DNA of 41,817 bases. It comes from Candidatus Omnitrophota bacterium. GTDB lineage: Bacteria > Omnitrophota > Gorgyraeia > Aquiviventales > Aquiviventaceae. Location: positions 1 to 41,817 of the forward strand of contig JAHFGT010000014.1 in assembly GCA_023247275.1 (NCBI GenBank), written 5' to 3'. Positions 7,804 through 15,381 of this stretch are shown here, piece after piece (position 1 is the stretch's first letter; each line of letters starts with the position of its first letter). A program made the position numbers and the translations under genes. The notes beneath the pieces are model-generated. The model was not told the DNA's origin. It was given only the letters and a program-made list of their open reading frames with translations, and made no database searches.

Positions 7804-8066
7804 CCCACCACCTGCTGGCTGGCCGACGGCCGGCCGCTGGCCCTGATAAACACGCTGCCGGCCAGCGGCCGTTTCGCCGGCTGGCGTCTCCAAACCATCT
7901 GACGGCGAAACCCAGCAGGTGGTGGGATCATCCCAACCACCTGCGGCTGCCACGCCATCGGCGTGGCACGGCAACGACTCCACTGACGATTGCTCATGAC
8001 AACGACTTGGCTGATTCCTTCAGTTGCAGGGCTGCCGGTGGCAGCCGCCGCAGGTGGTGGGATCAT
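7800..8066 (-). CDS. 88-residue ORF encoded by two tandem repeat elements
   Basis: An open frame made almost entirely of two repeat elements. It starts MIPPPAAAATGSPATEG, passes the internal junction QVVGMIPPPAG near residue 45, and ends SQQVVG before a TGA that overlaps the purS start. AAGGA lies 4-5 bases before the ATG, so translation from the SPFH transcript is plausible. The first half matches the 45-residue ORF at 16025-16162. No known domain. It may serve only to carry ribosomes across the insertion, or it may be a real small protein. Confidence 0.45.
   Translation of the reverse strand: MIPPPAAAATGSPATEGISQVVVMSNRQWSRCRATPMAWQPQVVGMIPPPAGFRRQMVWRRQPAKRPLAGSVFIRASGRPSASQQVVG
7803..7927. 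repeat. inverted-repeat element, copy with distinct core
   Basis: Bounded by perfect 15-bp terminal inverted repeats, CCCACCACCTGCTGG at 7804-7818 and its complement at 7912-7926. The interior has GC-rich palindromes (GGCCGACGGCCGGCC). It abuts the next element and shares its outer TIR bases, but the core is unrelated by eye. Confidence 0.8.
7929..8066. repeat. inverted-repeat element (MITE-like), copy A
   Basis: About 138 bp. The ends are ATCCCAACCACCTGCGGCTG and the complement of ATCCCACCACCTGCGGCGGC. A hairpin CCACGCC-ATC-GGCGTGG lies near one end. The core is nearly identical to 16027-16162 (only a handful of mismatches by eye). No transposase is encoded, so it would be non-autonomous. 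Confidence 0.85.
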
Positions 8067-8076
8067 GGTTCCTTGG

Positions 8077-8979
8077 CTATTGAGCCGGTGCGGACTTATT
8101 CGGCGCGGCCGGCGGTTTCACAGGGGGCCGAGATTCTACCGGGCGGAACAACGGCATGTTCGCCTCGGTGGCCACGTAGATCACACTGTTGTTATCGGCC
8201 AGATTCTTGATCCACAGATAATTGAGGTATTCGGGCGTCAGCGTCTCGGTGATGACGGCCTGCGAATCGCGCACCCCTTTCGCTTCAATCCGCTTGCGCT
8301 CGGCCTCCATCTCTTCTCGCTGATTCACGAATTTCATCCGCTCAAACTCCTGCTCGGCTTTCAATTTCTGCTCGATCGCATCGCGCACGGTGACCGGCAA
8401 GGCGACCTTTCGGAGGAGGATGTTCTCGACGACAATCCCCCGATCGCCGACCAGCTCCTGTAGATGTTCGAGGATCGTCCGCCCCAGCGCCTCGCGCTCC
8501 GACGTGTACAGGGCGCGCGATTCGCTGCCACCGGTCACGCCGCGGGCCGCCGCGCGGAACTGTGGCACAAACAGGACATCCGCGTAGTGCACGCCGACGG
8601 TGCGGTACACGTCGACCGCCTTCTCCGGCGCAAGATGGAACAACGCTGAAATTTCCAGGTCAATCGTCAGCCCTTCTTTCGACGGCACGCTCATGACTTC
8701 CTTATCCTCGAGCGTCCGGACCGACATCGGGATCACATGCGCCAGTGGATTCACGAATCGCAACCCACTCTTGAGCGCGGTCGGGTTGACCTGACCGAAC
8801 AGATCGATGACACCGACGTGACCGGCCGGCACGATCCGGATGGCACCAGCCACCACACCGCTCGCGAGCATCAGAATTCCCAGCAGGATGACCGCGCGCG
8901 CATACCGCTGTTCCCCGCTCGCCACCAACGACACACCGACGAGCAGTCCGATCACGCCTAGCCCCATCGCCCATGACAT
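8077..8979 (-). CDS. SPFH/prohibitin-like membrane protein
   Basis: 300 residues. Two N-terminal hydrophobic segments (about 4-20 and 28-48) are followed by an SPFH/band-7 domain starting IVPAGHVGVIDLFGQV and including the prohibitin-like EGLTIDLEISALFHL. A long charged helix follows (about 205-250, EQKLKAEQEFERMKFVNQREEMEAERKR), then a Pro/Ala-rich tail. The pattern is closest to prohibitins, which form membrane ring scaffolds and influence FtsH-type proteolysis. It lies 14 bp after purC. The purine connection is unexplained. Confidence 0.88.
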   Translation of the reverse strand: MSWAMGLGVIGLLVGVSLVASGEQRYARAVILLGILMLASGVVAGAIRIVPAGHVGVIDLFGQVNPTALKSGLRFVNPLAHVIPMSVRTLEDKEVMSVPSKEGLTIDLEISALFHLAPEKAVDVYRTVGVHYADVLFVPQFRAAARGVTGGSESRALYTSEREALGRTILEHLQELVGDRGIVVENILLRKVALPVTVRDAIEQKLKAEQEFERMKFVNQREEMEAERKRIEAKGVRDSQAVITETLTPEYLNYLWIKNLADNNSVIYVATEANMPLFRPVESRPPVKPPAAPNKSAPAQ

Positions 8980-8993
8980 CTGGTCGCTCCTTG

Positions 8994-9782
8994 TCAGACA
9001 GCGGTCGGTTTGCCCGACGCCGTGGCAGCGGTCGAGGAGCCGGCCGGCCCGACGACGCGCTTGACCATTTCCTGGTACGCAGCCTCGACATCACCAAGAT
9101 CGCGGCGGAACCGATCTTTGTCCAGCTTGCGCCGGGTGCCCTGTTCCCAAAATCGGCAGGTATCCGGAGAGATTTCATCGCCGAGCAGGATGGTCCCCTG
9201 TCCCGGACCAGGCGGTTGTCCAGCGCCGGTGGCTAGCCGACCGAACTCCAACTTGAAATCGACCAGATCAATGCCGCGCGCGCTGAAATATTCTTTGAGC
9301 AACTGGTTGATTCGCTCGGATTGGCTCCGGAGGGCGGCCAGCTCCTGTGGCGTCGCAGCCCCCAGCGCCAGGATATGATCATCGTTGATCAACGGATCGC
9401 CCAGCGGATCGCTTTTGTAATGCCACTCGAACACCGGCCGCTGCAGCACCATCCCCTCGTCGATTCCCAGCAAGCGGGACATGCCGCCGGCGGTGATGTT
9501 GCGCATCGTCACTTCCAGCGGAATGATCCCCAGCCGCTTGACCAGCATCGATCGGTCGTCCAGCTTGCGCACAAAATGGGTCGGCACCCCGCGGCTTTCC
9601 AGATACTGGAACAGCGCGCACGAAATCAGGTTGTTGCACACGCCCTTATCGACGATCGTGCCACGCTTTTGCGCATTGAACGCTGTCGCGTCGTCTTTAA
9701 AGTACTGGATCACCAGCGTCGGATCATTGGTCGCGTACAGGATCTTCGCCTTGCCTTCATACAGCTTTTCACCTTGTTGCAT
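8994..9782 (-). CDS. purC: SAICAR synthetase PurC
   Basis: PurC ligates aspartate to CAIR using ATP. The 262-residue protein starts MQQGEKLYEGKAKILY, with FKDDATAFN, VKRLGIIPLEVTMRNITAGG, INDDHILALG, DFKLEFG and LGDEISPDTCRFW in canonical order. About 20 extra residues at the C-terminus (AGSSTAATASGKPTAV) exceed the usual end. The start overlaps the PEGA lipoprotein gene by 14 bp. Confidence 0.96.
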   Translation of the reverse strand: MQQGEKLYEGKAKILYATNDPTLVIQYFKDDATAFNAQKRGTIVDKGVCNNLISCALFQYLESRGVPTHFVRKLDDRSMLVKRLGIIPLEVTMRNITAGGMSRLLGIDEGMVLQRPVFEWHYKSDPLGDPLINDDHILALGAATPQELAALRSQSERINQLLKEYFSARGIDLVDFKLEFGRLATGAGQPPGPGQGTILLGDEISPDTCRFWEQGTRRKLDKDRFRRDLGDVEAAYQEMVKRVVGPAGSSTAATASGKPTAV

Positions 9783-10320
9783 CGATCGGCTCCGGGGTGG
9801 ATGGGTGATCAGTCGATGGTGTCGAGCCGTCCGCTGGCTCCGCGATAGGCTGTTGAATTGGCGGGCTCACCTCAGGTGGCACCGGTGTCGGTAACGGTTC
9901 GCTCGGCACCAACGTATACGACCAGGTATGCCGGTCAGGAATCGGAAACGGCAACAGCTCCATTGCCAAGTCGACCGGAATCCACAAGTAGATCGGCGCC
10001 CGCAGCAGCTTGTGGTCATCCAGCCGCTGATACCCGTCTTTTCGGATCATCACGCGATACCACCCATACCACTCGAAGTCATAGGTCACCGGGCTTTCGC
10101 CCTTCAGTTTGTCGTTTAGATAGACCAGCGCCCCTGGCGGCTCGGTGCGGATCGTGAGTGATCGCCGGACACAGCCAGAAAGCATCAGACAAGAGACAAG
10201 AGACAAGAGACAAGAGACAACAAACACCGGCGTTGTCGCGAGCGGTCGTGCCCCACACAACATTGTGCGCTTCACCACGTCACCGCGTCCGACCGCCGGA
10301 TATTGGTCTCTGGTCTCCAT
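9769..10320 (-). CDS. PEGA-domain lipoprotein
   Basis: About 183 residues starting METRDQ at 10320, 1 bp after the purB stop. A later ATG (MLCGARPL) is an alternative start. The signal sequence is hydrophobic and repetitive (SCLLSLVSCLMLSGC) and ends in the lipobox LSGC. A PEGA domain follows directly (LTIRTEPPGALVYLNDKLKG, then GWYRVMIRKDGYQ). The C-terminal third is Pro-rich and probably unstructured. The hydrophobic core of the signal is encoded by a 7-bp tandem repeat. PEGA proteins are usually surface- or envelope-associated; no substrate can be assigned. Confidence 0.8.
   Translation of the reverse strand: METRDQYPAVGRGDVVKRTMLCGARPLATTPVFVVSCLLSLVSCLMLSGCVRRSLTIRTEPPGALVYLNDKLKGESPVTYDFEWYGWYRVMIRKDGYQRLDDHKLLRAPIYLWIPVDLAMELLPFPIPDRHTWSYTLVPSEPLPTPVPPEVSPPIQQPIAEPADGSTPSTDHPSTPEPIDATR
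10186..10220. repeat. heptamer tandem repeat encoding the lipoprotein signal peptide core
   Basis: Five units: CAGACAA then four GAGACAA. On the coding strand, three units equal 21 bp, giving a seven-residue hydrophobic period in the lipoprotein signal. The same heptamer type occurs at 24762-24796 and, more distantly, at 3610-3637. Confidence 0.9.
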
Positions 10321-10321
10321 T

Positions 10322-11644
10322 TCACAGGCCCACCCGACGGAAGATGCGATCGACATGACGCAGGTGGGCCTGCGGGTCCAGGCACCGTTGAATCTCATCC
10401 GGTGTGAGATGACGCCGGATCGCTGGATCAGCGACCAGGACTTGGCGCAGCGCCTGGCCGTTGCGCCACGCCGCCAATGCGCAGCGCTGCACCAGCTCAT
10501 ACGCCTGCGTCCGTGACAGCCCGTGACGCATCAGCGCCAGCAGCACCTGCCCGGAAAAGACCGCCCCGCGGGTGCTATCCAAGTTCGCCCGCATCTGTTC
10601 GGGAGAGACCGCCAATCCGCGGACGACCTCGGTCATCGTCCGGAGCATATGATCGAGCGCGATGGTCGCATCCGGCAGGATGATCCGCTCGACGGACGAA
10701 TGGCTGATGTCCCGCTCATGCCACAACGCCACGTTTTCCATCGCGGCGACCGCGTACCCGCGCAAGAGCCGGCTTAAGCCGGTCACCCGCTCGCAGGCGA
10801 TCGGATTTTGTTTGTGCGGCATCGCCGACGAACCCTTCTGCCCGTCCCCGAACGGTTCTTGGGCCTCGCGGACTTCGGTGCGTTGCAGATGGCGAATCTC
10901 GACAGCGAGTTGCTCCAGGCTGGCGCCGACCAGCGCCAGGCTGGCGACATAGGCGGCATGACGATCGCGCGACACGATTTGGGTGGAGATCGGCGCGGGC
11001 CGCAGGTGCAGGGCTCGGCACACCTGCTGCTCAACGCGCGGGTTCACATTAGCGAATGTCCCCACCGCGCCGGAAATTTTTCCGACGCTGATTTCATCCT
11101 GTACCGCGCGCAGCCGGGTCTGGTGCCGACTCAACGCCTCGTAGAACATCGCGAGCTTGAGCCCAAAGGTGGTCGGCTCAGCATGCACGCCATGGGTACG
11201 ACCGATGATGAGCGTCCGCTTGTGCCGCCGAGCCTGGGCAGCCAGCGCCGTGAGTAGCTGGCGCAGATCATCCAGCAGCAGCGCGGTGGCTTGGCGCAGC
11301 AGAACCGCCAGCGACGTGTCGAGCACGTCGCTCGAAGTGAGTCCGAGGTGCAGGTATCGACCGTACCGGCCCAGCCGAGTCTCCAGCTGTTCGATAAACG
11401 CGATGACGTCGTGGCGGGTGCGCGCCTCTCGTCGCTGAATCTGCGCTAGATCAGCGCGCGCTGTCTGCTGGCGCTGGGCCGGCGCGGCGCAGGCTCGACG
11501 GAACGCGGCCACCGCTTGTCGCGGGACCAGGCCGAGGCGCGCCTGCGCTTCCAGCACCCGCAACTCCACATCGATCATCGCTTGCAGCCGGCGCTCATCG
11601 CTCCAGACGTTGCCCATCTCTGGTGAAGTGTATCGAGCGATCAT
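10322..11644 (-). CDS. purB: adenylosuccinate lyase PurB
   Basis: PurB catalyses two fumarate-releasing steps, SAICAR to AICAR and adenylosuccinate to AMP. The start MIARYTSPEMGNVWSDERR (ATG 11644) has AGGAG 8 bases upstream. Family motifs include HLGLTSSDVLDTS, IIGRTHGVHAEPTTFG and the signature GSSAMPHKQNPIACE. The length of 440 residues is normal. It is the first gene after the promoter at 11796-11825, so it heads the purine operon. Confidence 0.96.
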   Translation of the reverse strand: MIARYTSPEMGNVWSDERRLQAMIDVELRVLEAQARLGLVPRQAVAAFRRACAAPAQRQQTARADLAQIQRREARTRHDVIAFIEQLETRLGRYGRYLHLGLTSSDVLDTSLAVLLRQATALLLDDLRQLLTALAAQARRHKRTLIIGRTHGVHAEPTTFGLKLAMFYEALSRHQTRLRAVQDEISVGKISGAVGTFANVNPRVEQQVCRALHLRPAPISTQIVSRDRHAAYVASLALVGASLEQLAVEIRHLQRTEVREAQEPFGDGQKGSSAMPHKQNPIACERVTGLSRLLRGYAVAAMENVALWHERDISHSSVERIILPDATIALDHMLRTMTEVVRGLAVSPEQMRANLDSTRGAVFSGQVLLALMRHGLSRTQAYELVQRCALAAWRNGQALRQVLVADPAIRRHLTPDEIQRCLDPQAHLRHVDRIFRRVGL

Positions 11645-11795
11645 GCCGCAAGCTCCTGGGACGGAATCGAACCGCTGTTCATGCCGCAACCCGTGCGAGG
11701 CATGAAGACAGACGGACGGTGAGATCTTGTAACAGGTAGGTGACGGTCAACAACACAACCGTGTGGCGTACGGTACGATGTCGAAGCAACGCGTT

Positions 11796-11825
11796 ATTCT
11801 AACATGAGAGATCGTCGACTGTAAA
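11796..11825 (-). promoter_or_regulatory. sigma-70-like promoter of the purine operon
   Basis: Minus strand: TTTACA (11820-11825), an 18-bp spacer, and TAGAAT (11796-11801). The leader to the purB ATG would be about 145 bases. I see no purine-riboswitch core in it. It contains a tRNA T-arm-like stretch (GGTTCGATTCC near 11670), but no full tRNA folds. Confidence 0.6.
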
Positions 11826-11837
11826 GCCGTCGACTCC

Positions 11838-12467
11838 CTAATGAAGTTGCCGGGACACCCGCTTAATCACATACCCAGAGGGCGTCACAGACACACGGTA
11901 CGTGGCGTTGGGCTCGGCATACGCGTAGGCGGAAGAACCATACACCGCTTCGATAAACGGGAGATACGGGTCTAACCAATACACCGCCTCCCAGACATGG
12001 TCCATGTCAGTGGCCAACGGATAGATCGACGGCAGGTGCGACTGTTCCTGGTGCAGGTCGGCATACTGGCCGCGCACCGCGATCGGTTTATGGTAACTGG
12101 ACACACCCAGCGCTGTCAGCCATGGATGCCATTTAATCACCCCGCCCATGATCGCCCATTGGTCTCCGCGCAGCCTCATCAAGGTCGCGGCGCTGACCGG
12201 TTGTCCAGCCGGAACATAGCTCAGCTCGAATTCAGTGGGTCTGACCGGCTTGGTGGTGACTGTGGCGACCAGCGCTTCCCCTGAGAACGCATACGAGGTC
12301 TGTAACACGGTCAGCAGCCCGCCCAGCAGCACCGCCACCACCGTCACGGCTGTCGTGGGAACGGTCCGCTGGAGCTTCGTCGCCCACCCTTTCGCGGCGA
12401 AGACGCCCAGCCAGCCCCAGAGGGTGACGGCCCAGCAGGCTATTGTCGCGTAGACCAACCATTTCAT
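11838..12467 (-). CDS. membrane protein of unknown function
   Basis: 209 residues. Two N-terminal hydrophobic helices (about 3-25, WLVYATIACWAVTLWGWLGVF; about 37-57, VPTTAVTVVAVLLGGLLTVLQ) are followed by a soluble extracytoplasmic domain without recognisable motifs. That domain is rich in Trp and Tyr (IMGGVIKWHPWLTALGV, YWLDPYLPFIEAVYG). It is transcribed divergently from the 12558 gene. No family recognised. Confidence 0.65.
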   Translation of the reverse strand: MKWLVYATIACWAVTLWGWLGVFAAKGWATKLQRTVPTTAVTVVAVLLGGLLTVLQTSYAFSGEALVATVTTKPVRPTEFELSYVPAGQPVSAATLMRLRGDQWAIMGGVIKWHPWLTALGVSSYHKPIAVRGQYADLHQEQSHLPSIYPLATDMDHVWEAVYWLDPYLPFIEAVYGSSAYAYAEPNATYRVSVTPSGYVIKRVSRQLH

Positions 12468-12472
12468 GACCC

Positions 12473-12501
12473 TTGTCGCTCCAATAGGCTCATGCTAGAC
12501 T
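12473..12501 (+). promoter_or_regulatory. promoter of the 12558 gene
   Basis: TTGTCG (12473-12478), a 17-bp spacer, and TAGACT (12496-12501) with an upstream TGC that makes an extended -10. The predicted start of transcription near 12508 rules out the TTG at 12507 as start codon and supports the ATG at 12558. Confidence 0.5.
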
Positions 12502-12557
12502 AGCGGTTGGATCATCGTGAAGCAAGCGCAAATTGCAGAGCGAGTGTGCCGTCGTCG

Positions 12558-13361
12558 ATGATTGAGCTGGGGTTAATCATAGAGCCTGTGGAGCAGCAGG
12601 ATCTTATCCATGTGCAGGACGAGCCTGCATTGGAAATAGCTTTGCCACAGGTCTTTACGCAGCCGCCTCTCTCGGTGATCCAGCGAGGCAAACTGCCGAA
12701 TGTCGAAGCGCTGGTCGCACAGATTTTCCGCCGCCATCACGCCAATCCAGGTGGGGCGCTGGGACAGGAGTACCAAGAGCTGGTGAATGAATTCCAGCCG
12801 TTGTTCACCTGGGCGACAGCGTGCTGGGACTACCTGCTCTCAACTGAGGGGTGTCGATTCATTCCCCGCAATCCACGGCAGAAGCTGGGCATGCGAGGCG
12901 ATTATCGGGCGGTCACCGACAAGGACTACTCTCGATTGGTCCATGACCTGTTTCGCGACTGTGTCCTGGAATTCGCCCAGACACCCCAGGTGCCACTCCT
13001 CAGTCAGTGGCTGCGTGAGCGGTTGTGGCCATTAATCCATGCTGCGTATTGTCGGTTGGAAGATCCTCCGGATCCGCGCCAACGAATCTTAACCCCCTAC
13101 AGCTACTTACGATGTGTCCCGTATGAATTTCTCAATGAGTTTCACCAGGATCTTGTGTACGGTACGGTGCGCAAGCTCCCAGCCAGACAGCAGCAAGTCA
13201 TCGATGCCTACTTCTTCCATTTCTATACCGCTGCGGCCACGGCCGCACAGCTGGGCTGCTCAGATGAGGATGCCCTGCTGTCGCTGCGGCAATCGCTCAC
13301 CAGACTGCTGGTCCAACACCGGCTGGTCTACTGCCTCCTCCGCCAGATCGAACGGTACTGA
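12558..13361 (+). CDS. conserved hypothetical protein, possibly sigma-factor-like
   Basis: 267 residues starting MIELGLIIEP. The first 40 residues are acidic and low in motifs. The middle contains a conserved-looking block (LGQEYQELVNEFQPLFTWAT, TEGCRFIPRN, MRGDYRAVTDKDYSRLVHD). The C-terminal part, LPARQQQVIDAYFFHFY followed by AATAAQLGCSDEDALLSLRQ, has the helix spacing of sigma-70 region 4 (cleavage of a helix-turn-helix after a LP..Q..V helix). I infer a possible regulator. The N-terminal half does not show a clear sigma region 2, so function is left open. Confidence 0.6.
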   Translation: MIELGLIIEPVEQQDLIHVQDEPALEIALPQVFTQPPLSVIQRGKLPNVEALVAQIFRRHHANPGGALGQEYQELVNEFQPLFTWATACWDYLLSTEGCRFIPRNPRQKLGMRGDYRAVTDKDYSRLVHDLFRDCVLEFAQTPQVPLLSQWLRERLWPLIHAAYCRLEDPPDPRQRILTPYSYLRCVPYEFLNEFHQDLVYGTVRKLPARQQQVIDAYFFHFYTAAATAAQLGCSDEDALLSLRQSLTRLLVQHRLVYCLLRQIERY

Positions 13362-13414
13362 ATGGCGGACTTTTTACAGGGATTGAAATGACTTCTGGTA
13401 TCCCCGACGAAAAA

Positions 13415-13424
13415 TTGCTATACT
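13415..13424 (+). promoter_or_regulatory. extended -10 element before desaturase
   Basis: TTGCTATACT contains TGC-TATACT, an extended -10. No convincing -35 lies 16-18 bp upstream. A strong AAGGAGG ribosome site at 13464-13470 precedes the ATG at 13475. Confidence 0.4.
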
Positions 13425-13474
13425 GTTGAAATGTATTACCTGTGTAGCAGAATGCTCGCCCTGAAGGAGGGTGC

Positions 13475-14395
13475 ATGATCTCAGCTCCGGTCGCGGTGGC
13501 ACAGGTCGACCTCAAACACAAATGGCCCATCGCTCTGGGGATTGCGATTATCCACCTTGGCGCTGTGTTCGCCTTCTGGACATTCACCTGGAGCGGTTTC
13601 TGGGTCTTTATCGCGCTGCAGTTGGTCACTGGCCTTGGCATCACGCTGTGTTTTCATCGGCTGCTGGCGCACCGCAGTTTTCAAGTCCCGAAATGGCTGG
13701 AATACCTGCTGACGCTGTGCGGCTCCCTAGCCCTCCAAGGGGGCGCTATCAAATGGGTGGCGACGCATCGTGTCCACCACGCGTTCTCAGACCGGCCGCA
13801 AGATCCTCACAGCCCCACGCGCGGGTTTTGGTGGGCGCATCTGTTGTGGCTGTTCGCATATGATGAAGTGCTCGACCATCCCACGAAGTATTGGCAGTAT
13901 GCGCCTGAGCTGGCCAAGGATCCGGTGCACCAATGGCTGAATCGCACGCAAGTCCTGCAAGCGGTCGCCCTGGGGTTCGTCCTTTTCGTCCTTGGTGGGT
14001 GGTCGTGGTTGGTGTGGGGGCTGTTCTTGCGCACCGTGTTCGTCTACCATGGAACCTGGCTGGTCAATTCGGCCGCGCATCTGTGGGGCTATAAAACGTT
14101 TGACACCAACGAAGGCTCCACGAATAACTGGTGGGTCGCGCTGGTCTCGTACGGCGAAGGCTGGCACAACAACCACCATGCGTACCTGCATTCTGCCGCC
14201 CATGGGCTGCGCTGGTGGGAGTTTGATATCACGTACGTCATGATCCGTGTGCTGGCCGCCATGAGGCTGGCGACTCGGATCCGGTTGCCACAAGGTAACC
14301 CGGCCCGCCTGCCAGCAATCGAACCGGCTCCTGCACCACGACGCGCCCCTGTGGTCATGCCTAGCTTGCCCCGCTTGACCACGGTTTCGTCCTAA
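13475..14395 (+). CDS. membrane fatty-acid desaturase (acyl-CoA delta-9 type)
   Basis: 306 residues. The three histidine boxes of the di-iron desaturase family are present and in order: HRLLAH near residue 63, HRVHH near 97 and HNNHH near 230. Hydrophobic helices flank them (ALGIAIIHLGAVFAFWTF, VFIALQLVTGLGITL, LQAVALGFVLFVLGGWSWLVWGL). The enzyme should insert a double bond into saturated acyl chains in the membrane, using O2 and an electron donor. The C-terminal 40 residues are Pro/Ala-rich. It is a single-gene unit, with its own ribosome site and a terminator 18 bp downstream. Confidence 0.92.
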   Translation: MISAPVAVAQVDLKHKWPIALGIAIIHLGAVFAFWTFTWSGFWVFIALQLVTGLGITLCFHRLLAHRSFQVPKWLEYLLTLCGSLALQGGAIKWVATHRVHHAFSDRPQDPHSPTRGFWWAHLLWLFAYDEVLDHPTKYWQYAPELAKDPVHQWLNRTQVLQAVALGFVLFVLGGWSWLVWGLFLRTVFVYHGTWLVNSAAHLWGYKTFDTNEGSTNNWWVALVSYGEGWHNNHHAYLHSAAHGLRWWEFDITYVMIRVLAAMRLATRIRLPQGNPARLPAIEPAPAPRRAPVVMPSLPRLTTVSS

Positions 14396-14412
14396 TACCT
14401 TTTCAACACCAC

Positions 14413-14449
14413 AACACCTGACGCGTTTCTCGCGTCAGGTGTTTTCGTT
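14413..14449 (+). terminator. rho-independent terminator of desaturase
   Basis: A perfect 13-bp stem AACACCTGACGCG/CGCGTCAGGTGTT (14413-14425 and 14431-14443) with loop TTTCT, followed by TTCGTTT. Strong. Confidence 0.85.
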
Positions 14450-14458
14450 TCGTAAAGT

Positions 14459-14489
14459 GACCGTCACTTCCGCTGTGGAAGTGACGGTC
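14459..14489 (-). terminator. hairpin terminator of the cytochrome oxidase genes
   Basis: A perfect 13-bp stem GACCGTCACTTCC/GGAAGTGACGGTC with loop GCTGT. It lies between convergent genes and is followed on the minus strand by ACTTTACG. The same stem family recurs at 33899-33937. Confidence 0.65.
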
Positions 14490-14497
14490 CTTTACCT

Positions 14498-14779
14498 TTA
14501 CAGGCGGACGAATCGGCTCGAGCACAACACGCCGAGCGCAAACAGCACGATGATAAACGGCACCAGGGCAATGAAGGTCAAGAGGCGGCGGTCGATCTTC
14601 AGGTGCATGTAGTACAACGCGACCAAGAGGGCTTTGATCGTGGACAACCCGAGCACAATCAGCACGATGGCGGTCTTGCTGATCGCCAACTGTGCTAAGA
14701 CGACGCTGAGCAGCATCAGCCCGGCCAACCAGACCCAGATGGCCAGATAGGTGCGCGTGCCGCTCGCCGGGTGGGTCAT
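14498..14779 (-). CDS. heme-copper oxidase subunit IV (CoxD/CyoD-like)
   Basis: 93 residues starting MTHPASGTRTYLAIWVWLAG with three transmembrane helices (about 11-30, 36-58 and 68-88). The second contains the familiar IVLIVLGLSTIKALLVALYYMHLKI, typical of prokaryotic cytochrome c oxidase subunit IV. It starts at TGATG shared with the subunit III stop. Its usual role is assembly or stability of the oxidase. Confidence 0.88.
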   Translation of the reverse strand: MTHPASGTRTYLAIWVWLAGLMLLSVVLAQLAISKTAIVLIVLGLSTIKALLVALYYMHLKIDRRLLTFIALVPFIIVLFALGVLCSSRFVRL

Positions 14780-15381
14780 CAGAACAGATACAGCAGCGGA
14801 AACAGAAACAGCCAGACGATATCCACGAAATGCCAATACAGCCCGGCAAACTCCAGCCGCCGGTGCTGATCCGGCCACGCCGAGCCGTTGAACGTCGTCG
14901 CCAGCACCCAGAGATTGAAGATCACCCCAGCGAGGACATGCAATCCGTGGAACCCAGTCAGCGTATAGTAGCAGGACCAAAACACATTCGTGCTGGGGAA
15001 GATGTGGTGTTCGATTTTGCTGGCGTATTCGACGCCGATCTTAATTCCCAGAAACGCCAGCCCCAGAAGAATGGTCATCAGCAGCCATCCACGAACGTTG
15101 GCGATGGCGCCTTCCTGGTCTGCCCCAAGCGCCAGGACCACGGTCGCACTACTGCAGAGGAGGATAAACGTATTGGCGGTGCCCAGCGGCACGCTCAGAT
15201 GCCCATCCGACCCAGGCCAGGCCGGATTGCCCATGCGTAGGACAATATACGCGCCGATTAAACCGGTAAAAAACATCACCTCAGACGCCAAAAACACCCA
15301 CATCCCCAACTTGCCGTTGGGGATTCCGGTGGCCGTCGTGGTCTGGACATGGCCGGCGGTCGCGGCGTGCGCGGTGCTCAT
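14779..15381 (-). CDS. cytochrome c oxidase subunit III
   Basis: 200 residues. The five-helix short form of heme-copper oxidase subunit III: LGMWVFLASEVMFFTGLIGAY, TFILLCSSATVVLALGA, VRGWLLMTILLGLAFLGIKI, VFWSCYYTLTGFHGLHVLAG and YWHFVDIVWLFLFPLLYLF. The Glu in ASEVMFF and the final WHFVDIVW are family signatures. It overlaps the upstream DUF3332-like gene by ATGA. Subunits I and II are not in the window. Confidence 0.93.
   Translation of the reverse strand: MSTAHAATAGHVQTTTATGIPNGKLGMWVFLASEVMFFTGLIGAYIVLRMGNPAWPGSDGHLSVPLGTANTFILLCSSATVVLALGADQEGAIANVRGWLLMTILLGLAFLGIKIGVEYASKIEHHIFPSTNVFWSCYYTLTGFHGLHVLAGVIFNLWVLATTFNGSAWPDQHRRLEFAGLYWHFVDIVWLFLFPLLYLF

Noticed and set aside
7800..8066. 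CRISPR-like interpretation of the repeated ends
   Set aside because: There are only a few terminal inverted copies with large different cores, not regular repeats and spacers.
11655..11690. tRNA-like T arm (GGTTCGATTCC) on the minus strand in the purB leader
   Set aside because: No matching acceptor, D or anticodon arms lie at the right distances. The T stem has a mismatch, so it is treated as chance or a relic.
11645..11790. possible purine or guanine riboswitch before purB
   Set aside because: I do not see the conserved core and paired loops of a purine or other known riboswitch in the leader.
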